Below are positions 1 to 11,355 of a stretch of DNA of 64,000 nucleotides, in pieces; position 1 is the first letter of the stretch, and the number at the start of each line of letters is the position of its first letter. The stretch is taken from contig JAGMUV010000005.1 of NCBI GenBank assembly GCA_020744425.1, forward strand, positions 3,906,001-3,970,000, read 5' to 3'. Below the pieces are notes generated by a model. The model did not search any database. It was not told the origin of the DNA and was given only the letters and a program-made list of their open reading frames with translations. The translations under genes were made by a program, and so were the position numbers. The DNA comes from Dactylonectria macrodidyma (lineage: Eukaryota; Ascomycota; Sordariomycetes; Hypocreales; Nectriaceae).

Positions 1-454
1 AAAAAGCCCCAAGCCGTCCAATGGGCGTTGCGGTGTTGCTCAACTGACGCTTGCAGCTTGTCTTGTGGCGTCGTGCAGCCACAGTTTGAGACACACTCAT
101 ATGGCCTGAAACCGTGGCTCAAGCATTCCGGTTTCGCGCCGATGCGCTAACGTGCAACCAGCCACATGTGGCGGAAGGCTGACTGCTCCTGTGAGGCTTT
201 GCACGAGCCAAACTAAGTATCCGCCAGTAGCCTTTCCTGACCACCTTGCCAGCCATCCAGCTCCACTCGCATACAGCGACCCTTCTGCGCTGCCATTTTT
301 TTATACGTGCTTCCAGCATTCGATCATCGCGACTCGCCAGCGTCGCCCTTCACCTTCTCGGCCGTCTACCGACCTGCCTAAATTATATACCGAGTCGCAA
401 CCAGATTCTGCAAACACCATCTCCAGAGGCTCCTCCCATTGGGCGCACCAAGCC
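1..454. other. 5' flank of the KH-protein gene
   Basis: No gene is supported here. The stretch runs up to the start codon of the KH-domain gene and probably holds its promoter and 5' leader. The KH reading frame stays open upstream to position 152, but that extension has no recognisable domain. Confidence 0.5.
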
Positions 455-2634
455 ATGGACGACTCCGAACGCCGAACCGTGAAGCGCTCGCGCTTCGACC
501 AGACCGAGCCGGAACCCAAGCGAGCGTCGCGCTTCGATCGACGCTCACGCTCTCCGCCAGCGAGGCGCTCTGAATCGGGCAGAGATCGAAGCCCTCTCGC
601 TCACGACGCCGCCCTTGAGCCTAAGAAGTCACCGGCGGACGCTGCTGCTGCTGCTGGTACGTGCCGTGCTCTGTTTGCGATGTATCTTGGCATCAACCTT
701 GGCCTGCCTCTGCTCATTGTAGGCTCTCGTGTCGCTAACCAATCTCTAGCTGCCGCTGCTGCAAAGATCAATGCCCAGCTTCAGGCCCGCAAGGGAATTC
801 AGCACGTCGATGTCCCCCCGATCAGAAACGCGAGCCCCCCGCCCACCAGGCCTGCGCCGGCATCGAACAACTCGGCCCATCCACCACCTGCGCTCGACGG
901 TGAGATGTACGTTGCGGATGGCGACTACATCCAGGACATCGAGGTCAACGACCTGCGGAACCGCTATCTGCTGACCAAGGGGTCGACCCAGCAAATGGTA
1001 AATACTCTTGATTGTTCACTGATGCTCTCAGAGCCGTCCTCCCGGACTCCTGTACATCCGAGTCGAGAATATCATGCTTACTTGGCTTGATAGCTCGCCT
1101 CAGCACCCCCTTCGATGCTCCTGCTGACTCCCGCTTGATTTAGATTAACGAAGAAACCGGCGCTGGTACGCAACCCTCCTAACCTATTACCGTAGGGATA
1201 TCATGTTGACTTTGCAAGATGTCACGACTCGTGGCAGTTATTACCCCAACAAGAGCATGGCGACGGCCGCTGTGAGAATATCCGTCTCTATAAAGTCACG
1301 AATCGTCGTCTCTAACGCAGTCTTAGAACCCCCCGTTGTACTTGCATGTGACGAGCACCTCCAAGCAAGGCCTCGAGTCTGCTGTCGCCAAGATCCAAGA
1401 AATGATTCAGCAAGAACTTCCCCAGCTGGTGGACGAGCGACGATTCCGACGCCGGGATCAAGAACAGGTTGAGCGTGATGAGTTTGGACGCGTAATTTAC
1501 CCTTCCATTCCATGTCCAGTTCAAACATGTAAGCTAACGGAGCCCTTACAGCGTAAATGGCCCGAAGAAAAGATCCCGATCACCTTGGAGCCAGTTCAAG
1601 GATTCAACCTGCGTGCCCAGGTTGTGGGACACGGCGGTGCCTATGTTAAGCATATCCAGCAGGAGACGGGCTGCCGCGTGCAAATCAAGGGTCGCGGATC
1701 CGGCTATCTCGAAGCGGCGACGAACCGAGAAAGCGATGAGGATATGTTCCTCCATGTCACGTAGGCATCTCGACTGATAAACTCTAGAATGTGACACTGA
1801 CAACCCCATTACTAGTGGTCCTGATGCAAGCATGGTTGAGAAGGCCAAGGAGCTTTGCGAAGACTTGATAGCAAATGTCACGGAGCAGTACGAAGAGTTC
1901 AAGAGCCGTCCACCTCGCTATGGCGGTGACCGTGGTTATGGCGACCGAGGCGGATATGGCGGCGATCGTGGCTATGGAGATCGAGGTGGCTACGGAGATC
2001 GCGACCGCGACCGTGGCTCTCACTCTCACGGAAATCACGGCGGCTCGTATGGTGGCGGCGGTTATGGTAGTTACGGATCCGGATCGGCTGCAACTAACAG
2101 TCCAGCAGCACCTGGAGTCAACAGCCCGAGTGCTGCCACTGCTGCAGCAGACTATGCTGCCCAGTATGCCCAGTACTACGGCGGCGCGGATCCCTACGCT
2201 GCCTATGGGGGGTATGCCAAGTGAGTGCTCCTTTTTCCGTCCCCGTCCCCCTCGTATCGGTACCCCCCGACGCCCCTTCGTATGGTCGTCATGGTTGTTC
2301 TCACCATCCCATCCCGTCTTGAAACTAACCTGACTGCAGTTACGTCGCCATGTATCAGCAGTACTACGGAACTCAGGCCCAGGCTCAACCTGCAGCCCCT
2401 GGCCAGGCAGGCTCACCGCCTCCCCCTCCCCCGAGCGAAGCAGCTCCTCCACCTCCCCCTCCGCCCAGCGCGGCCCCTCCGCCTCCTCCACCCTCGGGTT
2501 CTGCCCCTGGTGGAGGCAGCTACGGCGCGGTACGTCAATGGCCCCTCCGCCGTGAATCCCGGTGCATGTTCAATACGAGAAATGGTATGGCTGACAACCT
2601 CCACGTGTAGGTTCCTCCCCCACCGGGGCTTTGA
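455..2634 (+). CDS. KHDC4: KHDC4-type KH-domain RNA-binding protein
   Basis: Predicted RNA-binding protein of the KHDC4/Blom7 type, a family linked to pre-mRNA splicing in animals; a nuclear role here is inferred from the family. Nine exons join in phase: 455-656, 750-997, 1144-1165, 1219-1271, 1327-1491, 1552-1760, 1816-2220, 2340-2529, 2611-2634, giving 505 residues. The order is an Arg/Ser-rich N-terminus, a first KH-like unit (about residues 95-195, with NRYLLTKGSTQQM and TTRGSYYP), a second KH unit (about 230-320, with VVGHGGAYVKHIQQETG), a Gly/Tyr/Arg-rich tract of YGDRGGYGGDRG repeats, and a proline-rich tail ending PPPPGL. The ATG at 455 was chosen because it precedes the conserved-looking basic start; an in-frame ATG at 152 lies in unlikely leader sequence. 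Introns 1 and 5 are multiples of three without stops, so retained forms would stay in frame. Confidence 0.88.
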
Positions 2635-3725
2635 GGGATACGACCCCCTTTACAATAGTGTGTGCTCCCTGCGGAGCTCAAAACATCCGTGGGCTGCCGG
2701 GAGGAGAACTGAGAAAGAAAAGATAGAAAGAGCCATTGGACTCGTCGGGTTTCAGGTTCTCTGCACATATGTCTTGGCTTGGCATTGGAATGACGCAGAA
2801 TGGTCCATTATCAGGTCCTCATCTTCGATTTCGATGAGGGATAGATCTTCGTTGTTTGAATCCGTATACTGTGTTTCGCAAAACATCTGGCGAATATATC
2901 TTAACTTCTCTGGTGCTTGATTGTTGTCTTTCTTGTTGATTAAATGTCAAAATAGGTTGACAGTCACTATTTACACGTAAAGGATAACCGCTGGCAATTA
3001 ACCCGATCTTTCCCGGGCCGCATTTGCCTCTAGACATTTGACACCAGACCAATCCCAGCTAGATCCACGCCTGCCTCGTGCTTGTTTATCACAGCTTCAT
3101 CTTGTACAGTGGGTGTTGGTGATAAGGCAACATGGCTATAGGGTAGCCGAGATGGGTAGAACGTGTTTGTCAATGAAGCCTGATACCCTTCAAGTCATGC
3201 ATTTTAGCTCTGCCTCATATTCAATCACTCTGGCTCGTGTAGGGTTGGCTCTTTCTGCGCCGCAGTGACTAATCGATGAGGTGGGGGTTTTGTGAGTCGT
3301 CATGTCTCATAATCGGGAATCCTGGTAATGCCAATCAAGTACATCCATCGACTGAGTCAAGGCGTGGCATGTCATTAATGGAGGATAGACGTCTCTAACC
3401 ATATAGCTTATAATTTCGGATTTTATGATAATCTCGCAGATTGAATAGAATCGGAATAGAAGCAGATCCAAGTTTTTACGGCTTACCATTAGGCTTGACA
3501 ACCTAGGCGTCCAGCTCGCTGGACTGAAGCTTGCAGTTGACCCGCGACCGAGTTGTCGCAAGCCCAGGATCAACGCGTGTGGGGTGCGGGTGTTTGTTAT
3601 CGATAAGCCATAGCACGTCGCATCTGGGTACCTCCGACGTCAACCCACCTCGCCAGACCACTCTCTAGATATATAAGTTGCAACCCCAACATCATACACG
3701 GGGCCAGACTTCGCGACATGGAAAG
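2635..3725. other. Intergenic: 3' UTR and TRAPPC13 promoter
   Basis: This holds the 3' end of the KH gene and the upstream region of the TRAPPC13 gene. Only short reading frames without domains are present. Confidence 0.5.
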
Positions 3726-4777
3726 ATGAGCCACCAACGTTACCCCTCCCACGATCCTGTCAAGGAGCCTCATTCCGTCTCCCTCAAAGTCCTCCGGTGA
3801 GCCCTCGCATCGTCTCCCCCCCATTTTCTTCCCTGGACAGCTCTCGCTCTCGCTCTCGCTCAGTCTTCAAGTCTAACCGACCATGCCAAACCAGGCTCTC
3901 ACGCCCGTCCCTTGTCACTCAGCATCCCATCGACCCTCCGCAGTCCGCCGGGGCGTCCACCAAACCCGGCCCCGCGCCGGCGTCGCTGGCCTACCGCTCC
4001 ACGGCCGACACGAACCCCTCGCCGTTCCTCCTCAGCCCCATCGTCAAGCTCCCCGTTTCGTTCGGGTCCGCGTACGTCGGCGAGACCTTCAGCTGCACCC
4101 TCTGCGCCAACAACGACCTGCCCCCCGAGGCGACCAAGAACATCCGCGATGTGCGCATCGAGGCCGAGATGAAGACCCCCGGCATGGGCGCCGTCCAGCA
4201 CCTGGAGCTCGGCCCGCCCAGCGCCGGAGGGGCCCCCGAGGGGGACCTGGACTCGGGCGGCACACTGCAGAAGGTGGTGGCATTTGACCTCAAGGAGGAG
4301 GGTAACCACGTCCTGGCCGTGACGGTGAGCTACTACGAGGCCTCGGACACGAGCGGCCGGACGAGAACGTTCCGCAAGCTGTACCAGTTCATCTGCAAGG
4401 CGTCCCTGATCGTGCGGACCAAGGTGGGGATCATCCAGACCGACACGCAGGGAAAGCGTCGTTGGGTGCTCGAAGCGCAGCTAGAGAACTGCAGCGAGGA
4501 CGTGGTGCAGCTGGAAAAGGTGGTGCTGGACGTCGAGGAAGGCCTCAACTACCGAGACTGCAATTGGGAAGCGAGCGGGAGCGCCAAGCCCGTTCTGCAC
4601 CCGGGCGAGGTGGAACAGGTGTGCTTCGTCGTGGGGGACAAGACCGGCGAGCCGACTGTCGAGGTCACACCAGACGGCCGCATCATCTTTGGGTCTCTGG
4701 GCATTGGTTGGAGAGGCAACATGGGTAATAGAGGCTTTCTGTCGACCGGCAAGCTGGGCACCAGAGTACCGCGCTGA
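3726..4777 (+). CDS. TRAPPC13: TRAPP complex subunit TRAPPC13 (DUF974)
   Basis: Accessory subunit of the TRAPP tethering complex, which activates a Rab GTPase at the Golgi or in autophagy. Two exons (3726-3796 and 3895-4777) give 317 residues. The join restores HSVSLKVLRLSRPSL, the N-terminal strand typical of this family. Further family features are the Ig-like core with VGETFSCTLCANND near residue 80, FRKLYQFICKASLIVRTKV in the middle, and a C-terminal IGWRGNMGNRGFLSTGKL segment. The intron (98 nt) contains a CTCTCG-type pyrimidine repeat before its acceptor. The coding region is very GC-rich compared with the flanks. The gene follows the KH gene on the same strand, about 1.1 kb downstream, with no sign of joint function. 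Confidence 0.93.
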
Positions 4778-7700
4778 GCATCCATCGGTGTGTGACATCC
4801 CGTACCTCGGACGGCCCGAAGAGGGGGTCCTAGGTTCACTCAAAAATCCTCTCTGGTAGGCCAGAATATCCCGTCATCTAATCATCATCTGGCAAAGTTG
4901 CTTGCATGACAAGCTCGAACGAGAAGGATTAGGGTGCTATCGAAGCAAGACTATGTCTCGATCCGTCATCGAGTCTAACTGCGCGCCGCTTTGGCGCCAA
5001 TGCAAGGGAGTCCACGCTTGAGAGGCGGGCAACAACGTTTGGTAATGCCTTGGTATCCAATGACAGCGCCGCAAACACCACCCAGACCGCCTCTCTCTGG
5101 CTATCTACCGGCTATGTAGGTGCGAGGTGGTTCTTAGGCACAGACCGGGGCACCAGCGGTGTGGACATCATTGTAGCGCAAGACATGGAGGCGTCTTTTT
5201 ATGATTCATCGTGAGAGACAAGGTTTTCCTGCGTGTGAGATACCACCTAAGTAACCTTACGTAGTTACACTGTTGGTTGATTGATTGGCAACTAGTTACT
5301 GCAAAACAACGTGAGATCAATGGCACGTTGACCATGCACATCATGCTGTGTAAAGGCCCTCCCACACATACACCAGTGACACGGTACACCACCACCTAGC
5401 TGTCGTCTCTGCTTCAAGCCGTTGTCTTGGATGGCCTGGACTTGATCCATGTCTCCACAAGGGTGGATTCCCTTTTTTACTTCGTGAGATGCGGAAGCTA
5501 CTACGTACGCAGAGTTGGTACGAATCTGGGGAATATCGAAACTTTTACACAGAACCGTCCAAGCACAACGCATTGGCAGAGCTCGGTCGATACCAAGTAG
5601 TTGATGCTATAAAAAGCGGCTCATGGGCTGGACTCAAACGGGGCACCATGCTATGTGCAGGGGTCCCAAAAGGAGCCCAGCTCGAGGCTTGTCTTTCCTC
5701 TGTTGTTTCAAAAGGAGATGCTGGGCAAAAAAGAAAACCGAACCTCTCAGACAGGGGTGTATATCGAATGACGGGCATTGAGCGCGAAACATTAATCGTA
5801 CTTAGATCTCCCGGCCCCTAATACACAAGAGCCAGGCTCACTGGAAACGCGAACCGGTGACGAGGTTACGGCTGGGCAGGGCCTAATTTAGGCCGGCCAG
5901 CACTCTGGTCGGGACGATGACGATGGTCACACACGGTCCAACATGGAAGCGACCTGAAACGAGGAAGACGGCGTCCGGTCGGGTTAGCTGCAGATCGCCA
6001 GCCGCGATCGTCTATTGGGAGGGCGCCGGTGAGGTTGAAGCCATTCTCCCCTATCTTGCTGCATCTCTCCGCCGCGTTGTTTATTTGACTCTGCCGGACG
6101 CGTAGGTGACTTGCGTGCACTGATGGAGAGGGTAACGCGTCTCGTGTCTGAGTGGCTCCAGAGTCGAGTGCCAATCGAGTGGTGCGATGTGGATGCGGTG
6201 GGCTGGGCTTACGACTAGATGGAGAAGTTGGTATCTTTGGGGTGCCATCCTAGTCTCTTTGCTGGGGGAGATGCAGTTGTTACCGAACGCAAGAAGTGTT
6301 GTTAGAATGATGTTGTTGGTCGTGCTTGGTAAAAGTCCGCACGATGTTGGGAAAACCTTTTGGGCAATTCAGGCAGGCTGCTCACATGCTTGAATATATC
6401 TAATCGGGTCCGGCTGACCAGGAGGCTTCATCACCTGATTTGCAACAGAAATAAGTTCTTCGAACGGATACAGAGTGAAGAACCTGACAATGCGCCTTTG
6501 ACAAGCATTCTAATAAAGGACAGGCATTCCTGGCATGGCATGCTGTGCCAAGCTGTACCATGCGACCTGGGGCCCGAGGATTGGGACCGCTTAAGTTTGG
6601 GTATTCCAGACATGCAGTGTTGCAATGGATCGCGATGGAGGTGCCAGAAGCAGCAGGGCGCCTCAACCGGGGGCACCGTCGGCCCGTAAGACCTGAGCGA
6701 GCGGCATGGTCCGTGGGATGGCCAGGCGTGTCATTTCTCTCGCTGAAGCGGAACGTTGGCCGTTGGGTTGGCCGTTGGGTTGGCCGAATGCGAGCACCGT
6801 AATATACCAGAAGATGGCATGGCGTTATGTCGTCCGTCCCGTACCTGCATCAGAGCTGGCTCGAGCTTTTCGTGTTGTCACTGGCGTCAGGGCATCGCCA
6901 GGGGCACAAGAGGCTAATACCATGTAAGGCACCTGGAGGGGTGGTGGTGGTTTGGGCGCAGCAAGCCCCCCCCCTGGACGAAACCGACGAGGTGAGTGCC
7001 TATGAGGTGTGAAGCAGAGATTCTGCTGCCAGGATTTTGCTCCATGTTGGCATGAAGGATTTCAGGAGAAAGGAAAAGGAGGAGGGGGAGGAGGGATGGT
7101 GAGAGATGCATATGAAAACATGGTTCGTGGCAACAACAGTGCCAATAAATCAATATCATGACGAGGCAGGTGTAGTAGGAGGAGGAAATCCCCCATGTAC
7201 TTCTTTCTTTGATGATGTGTCGTTCATGTTGTCGATGCCCGATCATGACGGGACGGGGGGCGTCCACGACAGCTGCCTTACCTAACCAGATGACGTCCCT
7301 GACGATTACCTAGTATTGTGGCAGGTGCGGCGGATGAAGATTCTTTCCATCTCATCTGCATGAGTTGGTAATTACGACTTGCATCACCTTCCCCAAGAGA
7401 TGTGTGGAAGGACTGAGGGAAGCTAGAGGGGTAAGTGATCTGCATTTGTTAAAGGCAGGCGCACTGATACGGCAAGCTGAACTGCCTAGAACGAAACAAG
7501 CGCATTTATATTACAGGGGGATGTTAGGAGGACGGCGCATGTGCCCACCACGAAGCACACGCGCAACACTTGGTGGATCAGAGATCTGTGGTGAGCAACA
7601 TCAAGAATGAACTAGGATTTGGGTAGATGCTAACATGAATCAGGTCCGAATCGCCAGATCTGTACAGACAAACCAACAAGGAAAAGAAAAGGAAGTATCA

Positions 7701-10700
7701 TGCGATTCTCGCCCTTACATAATACCTAAATGTCCCAAGATGATTCAACCATCGTTTCTTCTGGTGTGAGATACCGTCCCGTCTTGGGGTGGATGACCCT
7801 TGACTAGGTAGGAACACCATTCCGAAGTTGACTGACCTCCATCTTTTCCCTAATACGCTCAATGTACCGAGTACCCGTGGAAGCGTAGCGCGTCTCTCCA
7901 TTGCGGAGAAGAATACTCCACATTACGTACCCAGGTACCCGAACCATGTCGGCTTTCACTTGTGTCTCGTACCTTGACGTTGACCAGTTGCGAACTCTAG
8001 AGGCTTATGCTCGTTGCTTCGTATCGTTTTCCATGTCAGCGGTTCGCGAAAAAGGGAAAAAGAAATAAACAGAAAGCAAGGGAGTACAGAACGGGACGAG
8101 GGGTCCTGGAAGAAAAAAAAAAGCAAAAAAAAACAACAACAAGGACGATCCTGCACCTCCCTGAGAAACCCCGTGAAGGAGCGCTTTTTTGGGACGGCGC
8201 TCTGTGGGCTGTCTGCACGAGAACGGTGAGGGTGGGTGGGATGAAGAGGGTCCCCCCAAGCTACCAAGGCCCTAGGCTTCTTAGGCCATGGTGATGTATG
8301 GGTGGGCTCCTTCGTTGGTCCAGCCGAGGCGCCAGAGCAGCGCCAATCGGGATTTTCTCTGAGGCACTTGGGCTGGAGAGAGTGTTGGCTCAATTGGATG
8401 TCGCGGATGTCACCGGCCATATTGGGGTTGGGATGGTTGGTGGTCGCGCTCACCTCTCAGCCTCCTTGCCTGCGTACCAGGAACTAAGAATTAGTACCTG
8501 CTTCGGACGGGCTGAAAAGATGCGAGTTATTACGAGCTGCGAGCTGTGCTGGTGTGTTGTGAGTCGTGGTGCAGTCGCTGTGGTGGACATCTGCTGGGTC
8601 AACCCATGCAGCCTGACTTGTTCCTGATGCTCCTGCACCTGTCACTGCAGTCATCGATGCGAATGGGTGTTGCTGCGTTGTTCGACCAAACTAGTTATTC
8701 GTACCTTGCCCATGGAGTACCTTGCCTTTGATAGGAACGCAGGCCGCCCAGTCCACGCTACTGTGCCGAGCTTGGGAGGTCGGCGATGGAACGTCCGGTC
8801 CAGATCGAGTACCGACCAGCGCCCAAAAGCGAACGGGACACTTGGCATCGGGCGGTCGCGGACTCACGGCTTCCCGTTTGGCCGAGTCAAAGAACTGAGG
8901 ACCACCTATGCACGCAGCAGCAACACCATGCATGATGTATTGTACATGCAGTGGGTTGCAGAGTTCCTGGGGCGTCGATGCAGAGTCGCAGATGCGCCAT
9001 CACACAAGGCAACGCAGGCGCATTTGCAGGGCAACCAACAAGACAGAGCCAGACAGAAAGGAAAAATGACTCCGACAGACGCGCTCGGCGCTCGCAGAGT
9101 GGTAGTTGCAGTTGCAAGTCGCACAATCGTAGGGAGCCATGGAGGTTTCAGGGGTGCGTTTGCATGCATGGCTGGCTGGCTTGTGCTAGAACCCGACGAC
9201 TACCTTTTCAGCCTACCTACCTTACCTACCTTTTGTCGAGGACCGCCTCGCAGTGCGAACAACACCAGATTACGCTCTGGTAGATGTCTTCTTCTTTTTC
9301 CACTTTCTTTCAAACCAAAACCTTGCCTTAAGCCCGATGGAGCAGGCCGGATGTGATTGAGATGGTCAAAGTGCACAACAAGAGAGGTACGAAGTAGATA
9401 TGCCTGATGACTGTAGGTAGTGCCTTTTTCACACGCCGTGGTACCTGGCTGGCTCCGAAAGTACATCGTCTCGCACTCAGCCAGCCCGCCCGCGCACGCG
9501 GAGGGCCCACTCATATCCACAATGGCGGCCATCCACTAAGGTAGGTACAGCGTCCAGGCCAAAGGCCAAAAAGGCGCCCAAGCAAGCACCAACACATGGA
9601 CAGTACTAACAGGCTACAGAGATAGCCAAAATAAGCCAGTCAACATCGATCATGGTTTGTGATGTGATACGAATAACTGAGAACGACTGGCGCCAGTGTT
9701 GGTGCTTTTGCGCTTGGGACTACGTAGTAGGTACCTAACTAAACGGGTTGCTGGCTTGCTGCCAAGCTGCTTGCTTTCTTGCTTGCCACTTCCTTGCTCG
9801 CCTTGCTCGATATCCATCCTCCCCCTGAGTTTGATACGTGCGATAGAGTCGAGGGTGTGCGCACTGAGGAGTGCGTGCGCATGTCTCTTCGTGTGTGCCG
9901 TACCTTGGGCGCACTCACGTACAGCACAATATGGTACGCGCTACCATGCACACACACACCTTCGGGCACTAGGTGCTTGGGCTGGCTAGGTGAAGGGATG
10001 CCGTGGATGAGGCGTGGATGAGGCGTGGACGAGATGGGTGGATGGATCATGGATGGGTTGTCGATGGATGCTTCATCGGACGGTGAACGGCGTGCGTCTC
10101 GGATCGACACTTTGCGGGAACCGTGGCGCCAAGTATTCGGTACAAGCCCAGGGCCAGGCACAGATATCCAGGTCCCCCCCTCCCCAACACCCCCTGGCAG
10201 ACCCCCCGGTGGCCATATGCGTAGACGCGCTGACGCCGTCTTGGTGCTGGTGGGCGCATGGGCCAACTAACCCCCTAGATCCCCTGTGTGCCTTTTCCTT
10301 TCCACCGCCTAGGGCATTTTCCAGGGACTTGTCCAGTGGACTTCAGTGAACTCTGGTGGGCTGAAGTGGGATCCAGCACAACCTCGTCCCCAGCGTCTTC
10401 AGCGTCCTCCACGACCCTTTTCAGGTTACGTAGGAGCTCGCCAGCTTCTCCCCCGCTCTTCTACGTAGTAACACCCAGCATCCATCACGGGCCCCTCAAG
10501 CAGCCCCCCTGGCCATCGTTCGTGTTGACCTACAGGCTCCGTTAGGTACAGATGGCTGGGCGAACAGAGGCGTACCCCCCCAAGCACTCCCAAGAAAACG
10601 GCCCCAAAAAAAGGTGACGGCGCCATGGTGCCCCCCAAATCTTAGGTACCGATACCTGCAATACCCTGTACCGGTGCGGTACCACTTGGATCGACAGCAC

Positions 10701-11303
10701 TCCCAAGCCTCGCCTCTCCTGTCTTCAAGCCCCGTCGCCAAAATCACCGCCGTCCCCCATCACCATCACCATCGCTCTCGCACTCGCCGTTGCGGACCTT
10801 CTCTCTTCACCTCCCCTTCTCGGCCCGAACCTGCTCCTTGTCGGCTTCCCTTCGCCGACGTTAATCACCTCTATCCTCCATTCTTCATCACTGTCAACGG
10901 CTTCCTTTGCCTTTTCTTTTCGCTTGCGGCCTGCGCTGGCGACTGGCTCTGCTCTCTCTCCGTCTGTGTGTGTCTCACACAATTTCTACCTCACCTTTCC
11001 CCTCCCCCCCTCCAACCACCACGCTTGCTTCTGGTACGTTTGCTGTGTCGCTCCACGCCGATGCCACTGGCCGCTTTGCTCGCGGGTGGAACATGGTTCG
11101 ATATGTTTTGCTTTGTGCTTGACTGACAAAAAAAAACCTAGGTCCTCCCGCCCTATCAGGCGCACTTCGTCGACGTCCCTCCGGGGCACCATCACAACCT
11201 GACGGAGTGAAATAGACGACGAGAGATTCCCAGCTCCCCGATTCTGATACCCGACCTTCTCCTTCCAGCCGATCTGCGGCACATACCCGACAATTGACAT
11301 GTC
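4778..11303. other. 6.5-kb gene-free interval
   Basis: No reading frame here has a recognisable domain or a plausible exon chain; open frames of up to about 230 codons overlap one another on both strands and have odd compositions. The interval contains copies of the TAGGTACCTA-type motif (perfect at 9728-9737, partial near 9541 and 10643), a GGCCGTTGGGTT duplication near 6756-6784, and a GTGGATGAGGC repeat near 10003-10030. From about 10.7 kb it becomes pyrimidine-rich, as expected for the promoter and 5' leader of the DENN gene that starts at 11304. Confidence 0.5.
9728..9737. repeat. Perfect TAGGTACCTA palindrome
   Basis: A 10-bp perfect palindrome, one of several dispersed in the non-coding DNA of this window. 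Its function is unknown. Confidence 0.6.
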
Positions 11304-11355
11304 ATGGAGAACTCGTCGATCCCTCTCGCGGACTACTTTTGGATCGCTGGTATAG
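11299..11355 (+). promoter_or_regulatory. Upstream ORF overlapping the DENN start codon
   Basis: An out-of-frame ATG at 11299 lies five bases before the main ATG at 11304 and opens an 18-codon frame ending at TAG 11353-11355, inside the main coding region. The main ATG has G at both -3 and +4 (strong context); the upstream one has G at -3 but T at +4. Ribosomes starting at the first ATG could not translate the DENN protein, so this may lower its output. The sequence is certain; the regulatory role is inferred. Confidence 0.5.

Noticed and set aside
152..454. In-frame upstream extension of the KH-domain protein
   Set aside because: The frame is open, but the added residues are low in quality and unrelated to the Arg/Ser-rich start at 455; it is more likely leader sequence.
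8667..9356. 229-codon open frame on the + strand
   Set aside because: No domain, odd Arg/Cys-rich composition, and overlapping frames on the other strand of similar length.
10614..11126. 170-codon frame upstream of the DENN gene
   Set aside because: It is an artefact of a pyrimidine-rich leader (His, Pro, Leu and Ser runs), without conserved features.
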